A stretch of DNA of 64,000 nucleotides. Source: Deltaproteobacteria bacterium (GTDB lineage: Bacteria > Bdellovibrionota_B > Oligoflexia > Oligoflexales > Bog-1112). The stretch covers positions 1 to 64,000 of the forward strand of contig JACPKR010000022.1 in assembly GCA_016186945.1 (NCBI GenBank), given 5' to 3'. Position 1 is the stretch's first letter. Each line of letters opens with the position of its first letter. Both the position numbers and the translations under genes were made by a program. Under the pieces are notes generated by a model. The model did no database searches, had not been told where the DNA came from, and was given only the letters and a program-made list of their open reading frames with translations. This document shows positions 29,054-38,790 of this stretch, piece by piece.

Positions 29054-30148
29054 ATGACGGATCGACGTGGTAAAAGTATTGACGAAGTTTTTGAAGATTT
29101 GAACCGAATCCTCAACAAAATAGGTCGAGGTAGAAGAAAGGAAGGGGAACCCATCCCGATGAAACCGAATTGGAGCACAAAATTACAATGGCTCATTATC
29201 GTGGGAATCCTCGCCGCAATTGGGTTGTTCACTTCGTACTATCAGATTGAGACTGCCCAGCAGGGAGTGGTCACCCGTTTCGGAGCCTTCGACCATATCG
29301 CGGATGAGGGTCCCCACTTCAAACTGCCCTTTGGGATCGACCAGGTCTACAAGATCGAGGTCACAAGGATTCACGAGCTACAGTTTGGTTTCCGTAAAAG
29401 CAGCAACTTGAGCGAGGAACTGGCAAGGCTAGAAAGCTTGATGCTCACCGGTGACCTTAACGTTGCTGTCGTTGAATGGATCCTCCAGTATAGGATCACC
29501 GACCCCCGCAAATACCTTTTCAATGCAGCCAATGTGGAGAAAAATATTCGCGATGTCTCCATTTCTGTCATGCGGCGCGTCGTGGGGGATAAACTCGTGA
29601 GCGATGTGTTGACTACAGATCGTGTAGTGATCGCGCAAACTGCACAAAAATTGACGCAGGAGGTTCTTGATTCTTACAATATGGGCATTCTGCTCAACAA
29701 AATTCATTTGCAAAACGTCACTCCGCCTGAAGTGGTCAAACCCGCGTTTAACGAAATCAATATCGCCAAGCAAGAACAAGAACAGTTGATTAACCAGGCG
29801 AAAGGTACATACAACAAATTCATCCCCGAAGCTGAAGGAAAGGCTGCCAAGCTTCTTTCCGAGGCTGAAGCCTACGCAGTGGATACGGTCAATCGAGCAA
29901 AAGGTGACAGTGCCAAGTTTGTCGCGCTCTTGAATGCTTACAAAACCGCACCTGAAATCACTAAAAAGCGACTTTTTCTGGACGCAATGATTGAAATCTT
30001 TTCCAACGTCAGCAAAATCACGGTTGTCGATGAGAAAGTTCAGGGACTACTACCCATCTTTGGATCGATGGGCGGGGGAACTAAGCGTGAATCTTCCCCC
30101 GAACAGGAAGCTGAAAAGACAACAGTTGAGAATCGCCATAGTATTTGA
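29054..30148 (+). CDS. hflK: HflK, FtsH modulator
   Basis: Glycine/arginine N-terminus, single TM, QQGVVTRFGAF..PHFKLPFGIDQVYKIEV, SPFH domain; paired with hflC. Confidence 0.92.
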   Translation: MTDRRGKSIDEVFEDLNRILNKIGRGRRKEGEPIPMKPNWSTKLQWLIIVGILAAIGLFTSYYQIETAQQGVVTRFGAFDHIADEGPHFKLPFGIDQVYKIEVTRIHELQFGFRKSSNLSEELARLESLMLTGDLNVAVVEWILQYRITDPRKYLFNAANVEKNIRDVSISVMRRVVGDKLVSDVLTTDRVVIAQTAQKLTQEVLDSYNMGILLNKIHLQNVTPPEVVKPAFNEINIAKQEQEQLINQAKGTYNKFIPEAEGKAAKLLSEAEAYAVDTVNRAKGDSAKFVALLNAYKTAPEITKKRLFLDAMIEIFSNVSKITVVDEKVQGLLPIFGSMGGGTKRESSPEQEAEKTTVENRHSI

Positions 30149-30327
30149 GAAAAAGAATTTGTGGAGAGGACCTTTTTTGAAAAAAAGTTCCCCTCCACTG
30201 TCATCCCGCGGCTTGACCGCGGGATCCAACGGCAGCCTTCCTCGAATAAGTTGGATCCCGCGGTCAAGCCGCGGGATGACAGACTTGTAAAAGTTTTTCC
30301 CAAAATTGATTATCTTGAATACTATAG
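30137..30327. mobile_element. Family B element, full-length, between hflK and hflC
   Basis: ATAGTATTTGAGAAAAAGAATTTG … inverted GTCATCCCGCGGCTTGACCGCGGGATC pair … AATACTATAG. Confidence 0.88.
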
Positions 30328-30344
30328 GATCGAAAGGAACTGCT

Positions 30345-31322
30345 ATGGTTAAAAATATTCTCTCGCTCATTAGTATTGTCGTCTTATTGTTTCTATTGGA
30401 CTCATCGACGTTTACCCTCCCCGAGTACCAGCAGGCGCTGATCCTGCAATTTGGCAAAGTACAGGGTGATCCCGTTACGAGGGCAGGGTTACATTGGAAA
30501 GTTCCTTTCGTTCAAGAAGTTCGCTATTTCGATAAGCGCATTTTGCAGTGGGATGGGGAACGTGGGGAGATCCCGACAAAAGATAAGAAATTCATCTGGG
30601 TCGATACAACAGCACGTTGGCGCATTCACGATGCTTTACTATTTTACAAAGCTGTACGGGATATTCCCAACGCGATCTTACGCATGGGAACCATTCTGGA
30701 TGGTGTAACCAAAGACACGGTGTCCAGTTTCAATCTGATAGAGGCTGTAAGAAATTCCAACAATATCCTTGAAGACATTCGGCACAATCGTTCAGAGGCT
30801 GAGAAACGTCAGCTTTCTGATTCGTCCGACACGACCATGGATGAGTTGACGACCGATGTCGAATCGATTCAGACGGGAAGGGAAAAACTTTCGGAGCTTA
30901 TTTCCAGTCGAGCGCGTAGGGAATTGGAATCTTTCGGTATCGCCATCATTGACGTGCAACTCCGAAGCATCGCCTACAAGGAAGTTGTGGAGCAGAAAGT
31001 TTATCATCGTATGATTTCTGAACGAGAGAAGATTGCCACTAAAATCCGCTCTTCAGGGAAAGGTGAGGAGGCAAAAATCGTAGGTCAGCTCAACTTGAAG
31101 CTGAAACAGATTGAATCGGAGGCTTACCGCAAAGCCCAGACTATCAAGGGACGTGCTGAGGCAGAAGCAGCTGAGATTTTCGCCGGGGCTCTTAAGGCCG
31201 ATCCTGCCTATTTTGAGTTTATAAAAACGTTAGACGCCTATAAAAAGACTCTCAAAGATCGCGGCGAATTTATCCTTTCCACTGATAATGCCTTCTTGAA
31301 GCTCCTCAAGCGAGGCGGCTAG
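30345..31322 (+). CDS. hflC: HflC, FtsH modulator
   Basis: PEYQQALILQFGKVQGDPVTRAGLHWKVPFVQEVRYFDKRILQWDG; start set at MVKNILSL. Confidence 0.92.
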   Translation: MVKNILSLISIVVLLFLLDSSTFTLPEYQQALILQFGKVQGDPVTRAGLHWKVPFVQEVRYFDKRILQWDGERGEIPTKDKKFIWVDTTARWRIHDALLFYKAVRDIPNAILRMGTILDGVTKDTVSSFNLIEAVRNSNNILEDIRHNRSEAEKRQLSDSSDTTMDELTTDVESIQTGREKLSELISSRARRELESFGIAIIDVQLRSIAYKEVVEQKVYHRMISEREKIATKIRSSGKGEEAKIVGQLNLKLKQIESEAYRKAQTIKGRAEAEAAEIFAGALKADPAYFEFIKTLDAYKKTLKDRGEFILSTDNAFLKLLKRGG

Positions 31323-31948
31323 TGTCTTTGCTAGTCGTTTCCGCAGCTCACTTTGAAGCTCAAGCTACTTTGGAATTGTTGGAGAAGCGCAATGTCCCCG
31401 CTTCCTTCTTTCTTCTTGGCGTCGGGCCGATCCACGCAGCACGAGCGGAACAGCGCCTTGGAGAAGCTTCTAAAGGAAAGGATGTCATCTATGTAGGCTC
31501 GTGCGGGTCGTTTTACCCCTTCGAGGACCTGCACCTGGTTTCGATTGACCGAGCCTATTGGGTGCCTCCTTGTTACCGCACGGGGATAAGCGACAATCTG
31601 GACGGCCTCTACCCTCCTATCAAGTTTCCCCCAGGTATTTTCTCATTGCCAAAGTTTGGATTGCCTGTGAAAAAACTCCTTTGCTCCCCGACGATCTCTC
31701 GTGTTGATCACTTTGACGAGAGAATTGCCAAAACGCTCCCCTCACCGGATGAGCTGGTCGAAAATATGGAACTATATGTGTGCGCCCGTGCTTTGATAGA
31801 CAATGCTCGTTCTGTGAATGTTATTTTAGCCGTCACGAACCGCGTCGGTCCTGAAGGTCGCCTACAGTGGAAACGGAACTTCGCAAACGGTGCTGCACTC
31901 ACTGCGCAATTTGTGACAAGTCACATTTCCAGCTTTACCAGCGGATGA
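31322..31948 (+). CDS. Conserved hypothetical, possibly nucleoside phosphorylase/futalosine hydrolase-like
   Basis: GTG start overlapping hflC stop; LLGVGPIHAA..VIYVGSCGSFYPFEDL pattern. Confidence 0.4.
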   Translation: MSLLVVSAAHFEAQATLELLEKRNVPASFFLLGVGPIHAARAEQRLGEASKGKDVIYVGSCGSFYPFEDLHLVSIDRAYWVPPCYRTGISDNLDGLYPPIKFPPGIFSLPKFGLPVKKLLCSPTISRVDHFDERIAKTLPSPDELVENMELYVCARALIDNARSVNVILAVTNRVGPEGRLQWKRNFANGAALTAQFVTSHISSFTSG

Positions 31949-32966
31949 GGTTAGCTCCCCATGTGAAACCGGAGCCAAAGGCTAGCGTAAGAACCAGAGC
32001 GCCTGGTTTCAAAATGCCTCTCTCTTCTGCCTCCGTCATTCCAATGGGTAAGGTAGCAGCCGTGGTGTTACCGTAGCGCTCAATGGTGTTGAATACTTTT
32101 TCGGGAGCAAGTTCTAGTTTTTCTCGGACAGTTTCATTGATGCGAATGTTCGCCTGATGGGGGATGACAAGGTCGATATCCTGAGCCTTCAAACCGTTGC
32201 GCTTCAGTATAGTCTGTGCTGCTTCCAACATTCTCGTCACTGCATGGCGGAACACTTGCTGTCCTTCCATATAAGGAAGGTAGGCTTTTTTCTCTGCTTC
32301 CTCGGGGCTGATAAACTCTTTAAAACCTCGGGCAGTACCTGGTCTTTTGACGGCAAGGAATTCAGCCCCTGAGCCATCACAACCCATGAGGGAGTCGATC
32401 ACTCCCCTTACTTTATTGTGGCTGGTGGGTGGCTCGTTTTCTTTTCCCCGCTCCAGAAGCATAGCTCCTGCTCCGTCTCCAAAGAGAACCGAGACATTGC
32501 GTCCGCGATTGCTGAATTCGATGACTCGCGAGTGGATTTCTGCTCCCACAACGAGGGCGCACCTGTAATTTCCCGTCCGCAGCAACGCATCTGCCGTTGC
32601 GATGCTCCAGGCAAATCCACTGCATTGCCCGCGGACATCTAACGCAGGTATGCATGAGGCACCAAGTGCATTTTGCATCTGCACTCCGATGCCTGGGAAA
32701 TAATAGTCAGGAGAAAGTGTGGCGGCGACCAGCAAATCAAGGTCCCTGGGAGTTTTTCCACACTTTTCAAGAACCTTCCTTGCGGCCAAGGTTCCCAGAT
32801 CGGATGTGCTCGTATTCACATCCGCAATGCGACGCTCGCGAATCCCCGTACGTTCCTGGATCCATGTGTCTGTAGTGTCCATCACCCTTGTGAGGTCTTC
32901 GTTTGTTACAATTTTCTCGGGAACGTAGAAACTTACTCCACTCACAACAGAATACAACGCGCTCAT
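31935..32966 (-). CDS. fabH: 3-oxoacyl-ACP synthase III
   Basis: TWIQERTGIRERRIAD, DVRGQCSGFAWSIATADAL, IPHQANIRI, YGNTTAATLPIGM. Confidence 0.95.
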   Translation of the reverse strand: MSALYSVVSGVSFYVPEKIVTNEDLTRVMDTTDTWIQERTGIRERRIADVNTSTSDLGTLAARKVLEKCGKTPRDLDLLVAATLSPDYYFPGIGVQMQNALGASCIPALDVRGQCSGFAWSIATADALLRTGNYRCALVVGAEIHSRVIEFSNRGRNVSVLFGDGAGAMLLERGKENEPPTSHNKVRGVIDSLMGCDGSGAEFLAVKRPGTARGFKEFISPEEAEKKAYLPYMEGQQVFRHAVTRMLEAAQTILKRNGLKAQDIDLVIPHQANIRINETVREKLELAPEKVFNTIERYGNTTAATLPIGMTEAEERGILKPGALVLTLAFGSGFTWGANLIRW

Positions 32967-33050
32967 CGGGTGCCTTCCTTCAAACTTCCGGTACTTACTC
33001 AGCCATTTCAGAATAGTCGTTTAGTCCACTCGTGGCAAGATACCCGCATG

Positions 33051-33098
33051 TGGCAAGGAGGTGGTTTGGAGGAAACTGCGCAGCTGGTTCCTCCAAGA
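33051..33098 (+). repeat. Family A core
   Basis: TGGCAAGGAGGTGGTTTGGAGGAAACTGCGCAGCTGGTTCCTCCAAG. Confidence 0.9.
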
Positions 33099-33180
33099 TT
33101 TGCTTTGCTGTTGCTTTTTATGATATAAATGCCTCGAATTTCTGCTTAGTGCTCAAAATAGAACAGCGAAAGGGATTGAT

Positions 33181-34101
33181 ATGAAACGCAAACTTTGTTC
33201 CCTCATTCTTTTTGGTTCCTTGATTCTCAGTCAATTGGTAAATGCCTCCCCAATTTCAAGCGCAGTTAAGAAGTTTATAGTCCCGACTGTGCCCATCGTT
33301 TTAGCAGTTCTGGTACCGCATAACTCAGGTCTTGCCTCAGAATACTCTAAGTTTCTGATGCGGGCGGGTGTCCTTACAGCTCATGCGGAATTAAAGAACA
33401 GTGGGGAAATAGGGAATTATCCTGGAGCGGCTGCGTCTCTTATCCTATTTTACCCCGCTCATGATGCTCTCCAACTTGTAGGGCATGAGCATGTAGTTGA
33501 TGCTCAAAATTTTCAGACGTTCGCCCTTATAACAGCAGCGCAGACTTTTAGCGGCTGGGTTGGAGGCATGAATCCAAGTGCTCACACTCTTACGGCCGCA
33601 CTTAGCAATGGTGCTCTTTTAGCAGGGTATAGACTGGCGAATTTTGATACAGGCGGACAGACTCTACACAGCAAGGCTTTGACGGCGGCGACCATGCCAA
33701 CAACTATGCTTTTCCTGAATGTTGGAAAGCAGGCGGCTCAAACGCTTGGTGTTTCGCCTTCGCTTGTACCTGTTGTTTTCATTACTCTCGGCGCACAGCA
33801 ATTCAGCACTCTCTCTGTTGGAGCGTCTCATCTAAGGAGGAATCTTGCCAGTACCCTTGTCCAAACTGGGGTCGTCGCCATACTCAGCGGAGAGGCTCAG
33901 GCATTCGTGCAAAACGCGGTTGGAAAAGAGAAAGCTCCTCTCGTTGTCGGTTTGAGTTCCGTAATGTTGGGAACTTTGCTTTATTTCGTTACACCGCGAA
34001 GTGGCTACCCTGTGGTCATGCATCTTGCAACAAACGCAAGGTACGCTGCCTTTATGGTTGGGTTTATGGCTTTAACGAGTGCGTTTTCAAATCTACTTTG
34101 A
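33181..34101 (+). CDS. Hydrophobic membrane protein of unknown function
   Basis: Multiple hydrophobic segments. Confidence 0.5.
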   Translation: MKRKLCSLILFGSLILSQLVNASPISSAVKKFIVPTVPIVLAVLVPHNSGLASEYSKFLMRAGVLTAHAELKNSGEIGNYPGAAASLILFYPAHDALQLVGHEHVVDAQNFQTFALITAAQTFSGWVGGMNPSAHTLTAALSNGALLAGYRLANFDTGGQTLHSKALTAATMPTTMLFLNVGKQAAQTLGVSPSLVPVVFITLGAQQFSTLSVGASHLRRNLASTLVQTGVVAILSGEAQAFVQNAVGKEKAPLVVGLSSVMLGTLLYFVTPRSGYPVVMHLATNARYAAFMVGFMALTSAFSNLL

Positions 34102-34103
34102 TT

Positions 34104-35795
34104 TTATGAACTTTTGATTTCACGAAGCTGATCGACAACTTTATCGGCGACTCGAAAGGAGTTTGCGTAGATGGTCCAGGTGTAAGGAACACTTCCTCCT
34201 GTTGGCATAAAGCTTCCGTCACTGACAAAGAGGTTTTCTGCATCATGCACCCGGCAGTCTGCGTTCAGAACTGAGGTGCTAGGGTCCTTGCCAAAACGGC
34301 AGCCGCCGGCTTGAAGGTTAGTGGGTGGATAAACGTTGACGGATGAGGAAACACCGATGGCGCCCATTTGAGTGAGAACTTCCTCGGCTCGGCGTGCTAA
34401 AAAACCGGCTATCTCCCACGCATGAGGGTGGTTGCCGACCCGAACCTTGGCGACGGGAAGCCCCCAAGCATCTTTAACAAGAGGGTCAAGACTCACAAAG
34501 CAGTCATCATTGGGGAGCCAGTCCCCGAACACTTCGAAGACAAAACGACGGCTTTTTGTAAACACGGCATGAAGGCGTTTTTGCAATGCCTTCCCCCACA
34601 CCAATCCCTCTGGCCCCCATTTGACTGCGTTCGCTGTGGCAATGGGGTCGGGGTGTGCAAATAGAAAGTCTATGGTCCCGCCCTTTTTTGCTTCCCCTGT
34701 TTCGACATCTTTCAAAATGTACCAATCTTGCAAAGAACGATTTACGAAAGGTCCCTGTCGTTTCAGGTCTTGGGCTTCTTTCTCGGAAAGGTGTTCAAAG
34801 GGGAAGAGTCCGGAGCCAAAGGCAAACGTAGAAAAAAGCAGATTTTTTCCAACTTGATCGAAGCGGTTTCCGATTCCCTTTGGATGACGGGGGCCAGTTG
34901 AGAGAAGAAGGAGTCTGGATGTTTCAATAGCCTGACAAGCGACCACGAAAATCCTGGCTCTTATTTGCTGCTCTTCTTTAAGAGAATTGTAATATTTGGC
35001 TACTGTTACCTTTCCCGTTTCATCGCTTTCCAGGTGGAATACTTTCGCGTGGGGGCGAATCGTACATCGACCTGTCGCTACGGCTTTGTCCAGGAGTGCT
35101 GCGCGAGAGCTACCTTTCGCACCGGAAGCACATCCGTATCCCCCGCAAAATCCCGAATAGGAGCAAGCTTTCCTGTTCTGGTCAGAGTAAGGGAGTATCG
35201 CACGGGCGACTGGGATAGCGTGCAAATCCAAAGCCTGACAGGCGTCATCAAATTGTTTTGAAATGGGGTGTTCTACGGTCGGAGGATAGGGGAAATTCTT
35301 CGTCGAACGAGGTTCCGCCTGAGGATGGTCAACGACCCTGCCTGAGATGCCCACTTCCTTTTCAACTTTTGCATAATATGGTTCCAGGTCATCGTAGGAA
35401 ATAGGCCAGTCTACGATGTTAGCACCTGGAATGGGGGCAAAGCTGGAGGCTTGGGTAAAATCGTAAGGTTTCAAACGGTGGAAGAAGCCACTCATAAAGT
35501 TCGATGAACCGCCAACACAATTTCCGTTCCAAAAGCTCTTTCCAGACTCACCAGATGATGCACTGCTCCATTCGTCGCCAGAGGACTCCTCTATAACATG
35601 CGGCTCATCCTTTAGATTAGGCGTAAACACCGAGCGATAACTGGACGCGAGATCATCCTTGAAAAAATCACCTTCTTTGAACCACGGCCCTTTCTCCAGC
35701 ACGACAACAGAAAACCCTGCTTCCGCAACGGTCAGGGCGACTGGTCCTCCGCCCGCTCCGCTTCCTATTACACATACATCAAATGTTTCGATCAT
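34104..35795 (-). CDS. GMC-family oxidoreductase (glucose/choline dehydrogenase-like)
   Basis: VIGSGAGGGPVALTVAEAGFSVVVLEKG, NCVGGSSNFMSGFFHRLKP, AGGCRFGKDPSTSVLNADCRVHDAENLFVSDGSFMPTGGSVPYTWTIYANSFRVAD. Confidence 0.92.
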   Translation of the reverse strand: MIETFDVCVIGSGAGGGPVALTVAEAGFSVVVLEKGPWFKEGDFFKDDLASSYRSVFTPNLKDEPHVIEESSGDEWSSASSGESGKSFWNGNCVGGSSNFMSGFFHRLKPYDFTQASSFAPIPGANIVDWPISYDDLEPYYAKVEKEVGISGRVVDHPQAEPRSTKNFPYPPTVEHPISKQFDDACQALDLHAIPVARAILPYSDQNRKACSYSGFCGGYGCASGAKGSSRAALLDKAVATGRCTIRPHAKVFHLESDETGKVTVAKYYNSLKEEQQIRARIFVVACQAIETSRLLLLSTGPRHPKGIGNRFDQVGKNLLFSTFAFGSGLFPFEHLSEKEAQDLKRQGPFVNRSLQDWYILKDVETGEAKKGGTIDFLFAHPDPIATANAVKWGPEGLVWGKALQKRLHAVFTKSRRFVFEVFGDWLPNDDCFVSLDPLVKDAWGLPVAKVRVGNHPHAWEIAGFLARRAEEVLTQMGAIGVSSSVNVYPPTNLQAGGCRFGKDPSTSVLNADCRVHDAENLFVSDGSFMPTGGSVPYTWTIYANSFRVADKVVDQLREIKSS

Positions 35796-36381
35796 AGGTG
35801 TGCAGTTCCTTAGACGCTTGACTGAGGGGAAGGTAATGCCGGGAACTCGGTGGACGCGGAAAACCTGCTTGAAATTCCAACCACGTCCATCCCACGCCTT
35901 CCGGATTTCCTCCGTATACAGGATCGCTTAGAAGAGCTTCGAATATATAGGAAAGGATCGTCGCAATCCACTGCCCACCGACAGGGTTTTGCTCCCACCG
36001 ACGCAAAACGTTCTCACGATCTTCAGAGGATAGAGCGACAAACGACAGTCCGTAACGCTTTTGGACTTCCTCTTCCAACTGCTGCGCTCCATCCCTGATG
36101 AGAAGCTTTTCCTTAGAGTCGATCAAGGGGTCTTCAAGGACGCTTCCTAAATAGCTCAGAGCTTTGATTTCTTGTGCTCCGGGGGTGTTTCCATCGGAGG
36201 GAAACAAGTGTTCCTGAACGGCAGACAAGACCAGCCACAGTTTGGCTGGTATCGAAACGAGAGGATCCGTCTTAGCTTTACTTCTTTCCTGACGGGAAAA
36301 ATGTCGGACAAGGAAAGGGGAGAGAATCGCAATTATTCCGAGGCTACCTTTTATCAGAAAGGAGCGACGCGCTATCATCAC
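35779..36381 (-). CDS. Gluconate 2-dehydrogenase subunit 3-like protein
   Basis: RRSFL N-terminus, LVLSAVQEHLFPSDGNTPGAQEIKALSYL, overlaps GMC gene. Confidence 0.75.
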   Translation of the reverse strand: MMIARRSFLIKGSLGIIAILSPFLVRHFSRQERSKAKTDPLVSIPAKLWLVLSAVQEHLFPSDGNTPGAQEIKALSYLGSVLEDPLIDSKEKLLIRDGAQQLEEEVQKRYGLSFVALSSEDRENVLRRWEQNPVGGQWIATILSYIFEALLSDPVYGGNPEGVGWTWLEFQAGFPRPPSSRHYLPLSQASKELHTYDRNI

Positions 36382-36384
36382 GAC

Positions 36385-36469
36385 CTATAGTATTTGGGAA
36401 AAAGAATTTGTGAAGAGGACCTTTTTTTCAAAAAGTTTGTCCCCAAATTGATTATCTTAAACACTATAG
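36385..36469. mobile_element. Family B element lacking the internal palindrome pair
   Basis: CTATAGTATTTGGGAAAAAGAATTTGTGAAGAGGACC … CCCAAATTGATTATCTTAAACACTATAG. Confidence 0.85.
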
Positions 36470-36477
36470 CGTCCAAT

Positions 36478-36921
36478 TTATTTCTTCTTTTCTGGCATTG
36501 GCATCGGCATCTTCATTTCGCCCATTTTCATCTTCGTGTATTTTTCGGGAACTTGCTTTTTTTCTCCTTCCCCCGTGATCATAAAACCACCTGCGATTTT
36601 TTCGCACATTCCTTCGGCAACGTACAACCAGCCCAGGTTTCCAGATCCTCCTGCGCAAGCGCCTTTTCCATCGCAGGAGTGCGATGTTGCACTCTTATAC
36701 TTGTCCCCAAAGGCCTTGTTCGCAGCCGTTATATCATGCTTCCCAACTCCGCACGCGGTATGCCCGTTACAACTATTGATCCCCCAACATTTTTCGTAGG
36801 CTCCGCTTGCCCCTTTCATCTCCATTTTCATTGGCTTGTCTTTTTTGCCGTCCGCAAGAACTGATTGGGAAAGGAGGAGGGATACTCCAGCAAAGATGCT
36901 AACCAAAAAACTTGTTCTCAT
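36478..36921 (-). CDS. BufA2-like periplasmic (bufferin-type) Cys/Met-rich protein
   Basis: YEKCWGINSCNGHTACGVGKHD..HSCDGKGACAGGSGNLGWLYVAEGMCEK plus Met-rich tail MKMGEMKMPMPMPEKKK. Confidence 0.65.
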   Translation of the reverse strand: MRTSFLVSIFAGVSLLLSQSVLADGKKDKPMKMEMKGASGAYEKCWGINSCNGHTACGVGKHDITAANKAFGDKYKSATSHSCDGKGACAGGSGNLGWLYVAEGMCEKIAGGFMITGEGEKKQVPEKYTKMKMGEMKMPMPMPEKKK

Positions 36922-36955
36922 TTCTTATCTCCTAAAGGTTATAAAACGTAACCGT

Positions 36956-37591
36956 TCAAAGGTCTTTTTTTCGGACGCCCCCAACCCTGAGTTTTATCGT
37001 TATGTTATCGCCAACGGCCGGGCCAATTTCGATAAAATCGTTCCATTTCAGCCCAAAGTCTTGCCGATTGATCTCCGCTTCTGCTTTGAAAACGACTTTT
37101 TGTCGATCGTAGGCCACAACTTTCCCCAGGTACTCTACTTTCAGGGTAACTGCCTTCGTTGTTCCCTTGATCGTCAAATCTCCCGTGAGATCAAATGCTT
37201 TTTCCCCAGTGATCTTAACGCTTTTCCCTTTGAAAGTCATGAAGGGGAACTCTTTTGCATTGAAAAAATCGGGGCTTCTCAGATGATTGTCCCGCTTCTC
37301 GATATCCGTATCAATGCTTGCCACATCAACTTTTACGTCAAGTGTAAGATTCTTTGCGATGTCGGCATTGAGGCGATCGGGTGCAAATGTGAAACTTCCT
37401 TCAAAGTTTTTAAAGAAGCCTTCTACAGTTGATATCACCAAATGAGCGACTTCAAATCTCATTTTGGAATCTTCTTTGTCAATGACATACTCTTCAATGA
37501 CAGGAGGACTTTCCTTTGAGGGAGAATCCGTGGAAAATGAAACCTGAGCTGTCAACACCGTTGCTGCGAGAATAAGATTAGTTCTAATCAT
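36956..37591 (-). CDS. YceI-family periplasmic protein
   Basis: YVIDKEDSKMRFEVAHLVISTVEGFFKNFEGSFTFAPD..DNHLRSPDFFNAKEFPFMTFKGKSV. Confidence 0.9.
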   Translation of the reverse strand: MIRTNLILAATVLTAQVSFSTDSPSKESPPVIEEYVIDKEDSKMRFEVAHLVISTVEGFFKNFEGSFTFAPDRLNADIAKNLTLDVKVDVASIDTDIEKRDNHLRSPDFFNAKEFPFMTFKGKSVKITGEKAFDLTGDLTIKGTTKAVTLKVEYLGKVVAYDRQKVVFKAEAEINRQDFGLKWNDFIEIGPAVGDNITIKLRVGGVRKKDL

Positions 37592-37647
37592 GAAGAGTAG
37601 CTTATCTGGTCTTCGTTTTTAAGTCAACAGCCTCATGCGGGAGATAA

Positions 37648-37793
37648 GTAATGCGCAAGCCACTTGGGGCAAGGAGGTGGTTTGGAGGAAACTGCGCAGC
37701 TGGTTCCTCCAAGAAATCCCCTGGGGGAGCGACGGTTCCCTCGCCCCCCCAAACCCCCCTCTCCCTATTTGCCCCAAGTGGCTTACGCATTAC
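37648..37793 (+). mobile_element. Family A full-length element with terminal inverted repeats
   Basis: GTAATGCGCAAGCCACTTGGGGCAA … TTGCCCCAAGTGGCTTACGCATTAC. Confidence 0.88.
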
Positions 37794-37883
37794 AAATACA
37801 ATTTGCTAATTTTTATATTGCTCTTGAGATAAAAAACTGAAATAAAGTCTAGGCGATGACCTTTAATCAACGAGGGGAACATT

Positions 37884-38378
37884 ATGAAGAATTTTATCGT
37901 TAAGCTTTTGCCACTTGCTATCCCTGCTATGACCTTTTGTTTTAGTGCATCATTTGCTTTTGCCGATGTTATCCCTCCGGGCCATCATACCGTCACCAAA
38001 TGCATTAAGTTTAATAACCTATCTGAGTTCACGGAAGAGATTAGACTTGTGGGCATCGTTACTGGTCCAGTCGTTAAAGGTCTCGAAGCTTATGAAATTA
38101 AAAATAATGAATGTCTGAATGGTGGGTATAAGTTTAACTCCCACGCTGTTTATTTTGTTAAAAGCGATTACTTTGCCACATTGGATCTTAACAACCTTGC
38201 GCATGATGGCGACAAGTTAACAGACCCAAATTTTATTCTCTTGACAAAGAAACTTAATCCCGCAGAGAGATTGGTCAGAGATAGAAACCCTCTTAAGCAT
38301 GAAACATTTATTTATGCTCTTAAAAGAGATTTGATTCACCAATATAAGATTAGTTTAGTTAAACGTACAAGAGAATAA
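37884..38378 (+). CDS. Secreted protein of unknown function
   Basis: Signal peptide ending FAFADVIPPGHH; AT-rich segment. Confidence 0.55.
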   Translation: MKNFIVKLLPLAIPAMTFCFSASFAFADVIPPGHHTVTKCIKFNNLSEFTEEIRLVGIVTGPVVKGLEAYEIKNNECLNGGYKFNSHAVYFVKSDYFATLDLNNLAHDGDKLTDPNFILLTKKLNPAERLVRDRNPLKHETFIYALKRDLIHQYKISLVKRTRE

Positions 38379-38427
38379 ATATAGCATTCAAGAAAATGAT
38401 TTTGGAACGGTGAGAAATTCTTAATAA

Positions 38428-38790
38428 ATGGACTATGAGCTTCTGTTTTTAAAATCGCTGTTTCTCGCTATTTTATCAGAATTTATTGTTCTTCTTTTTT
38501 TACTAAGAACATTTCCTTTTTTCTTTTTGACGACAACTCATCATCGTCTATCCAAGGTCGTTGCTGCTGCTATCTTCAGTACATCTTTGACCTTGCCATA
38601 TTTTTGGTTTGTTTTACCTCACTACATTGATAATCGTTTTTTATATATTGGGACTGGAGAGAGTTCCATTATTCTCATAGAGTCTATTTTCTACCATTAT
38701 TTCCTAGATTTCCGCGTTTCGAGATCTTTTCTTCTATCATTGAGTTGTAATATAACTTCGATAATTATTGGGAAAATTTTACTGAATTAG
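38428..38790 (+). CDS. Small membrane protein of unknown function
   Basis: Four hydrophobic segments; AT-rich. Confidence 0.5.
   Translation: MDYELLFLKSLFLAILSEFIVLLFLLRTFPFFFLTTTHHRLSKVVAAAIFSTSLTLPYFWFVLPHYIDNRFLYIGTGESSIILIESIFYHYFLDFRVSRSFLLSLSCNITSIIIGKILLN

Noticed and set aside
36394-36864. 156 aa + strand ORF opposite the bufferin-like gene
   Set aside because: It is antisense to a better-supported gene with a signal peptide and starts inside a family B repeat.
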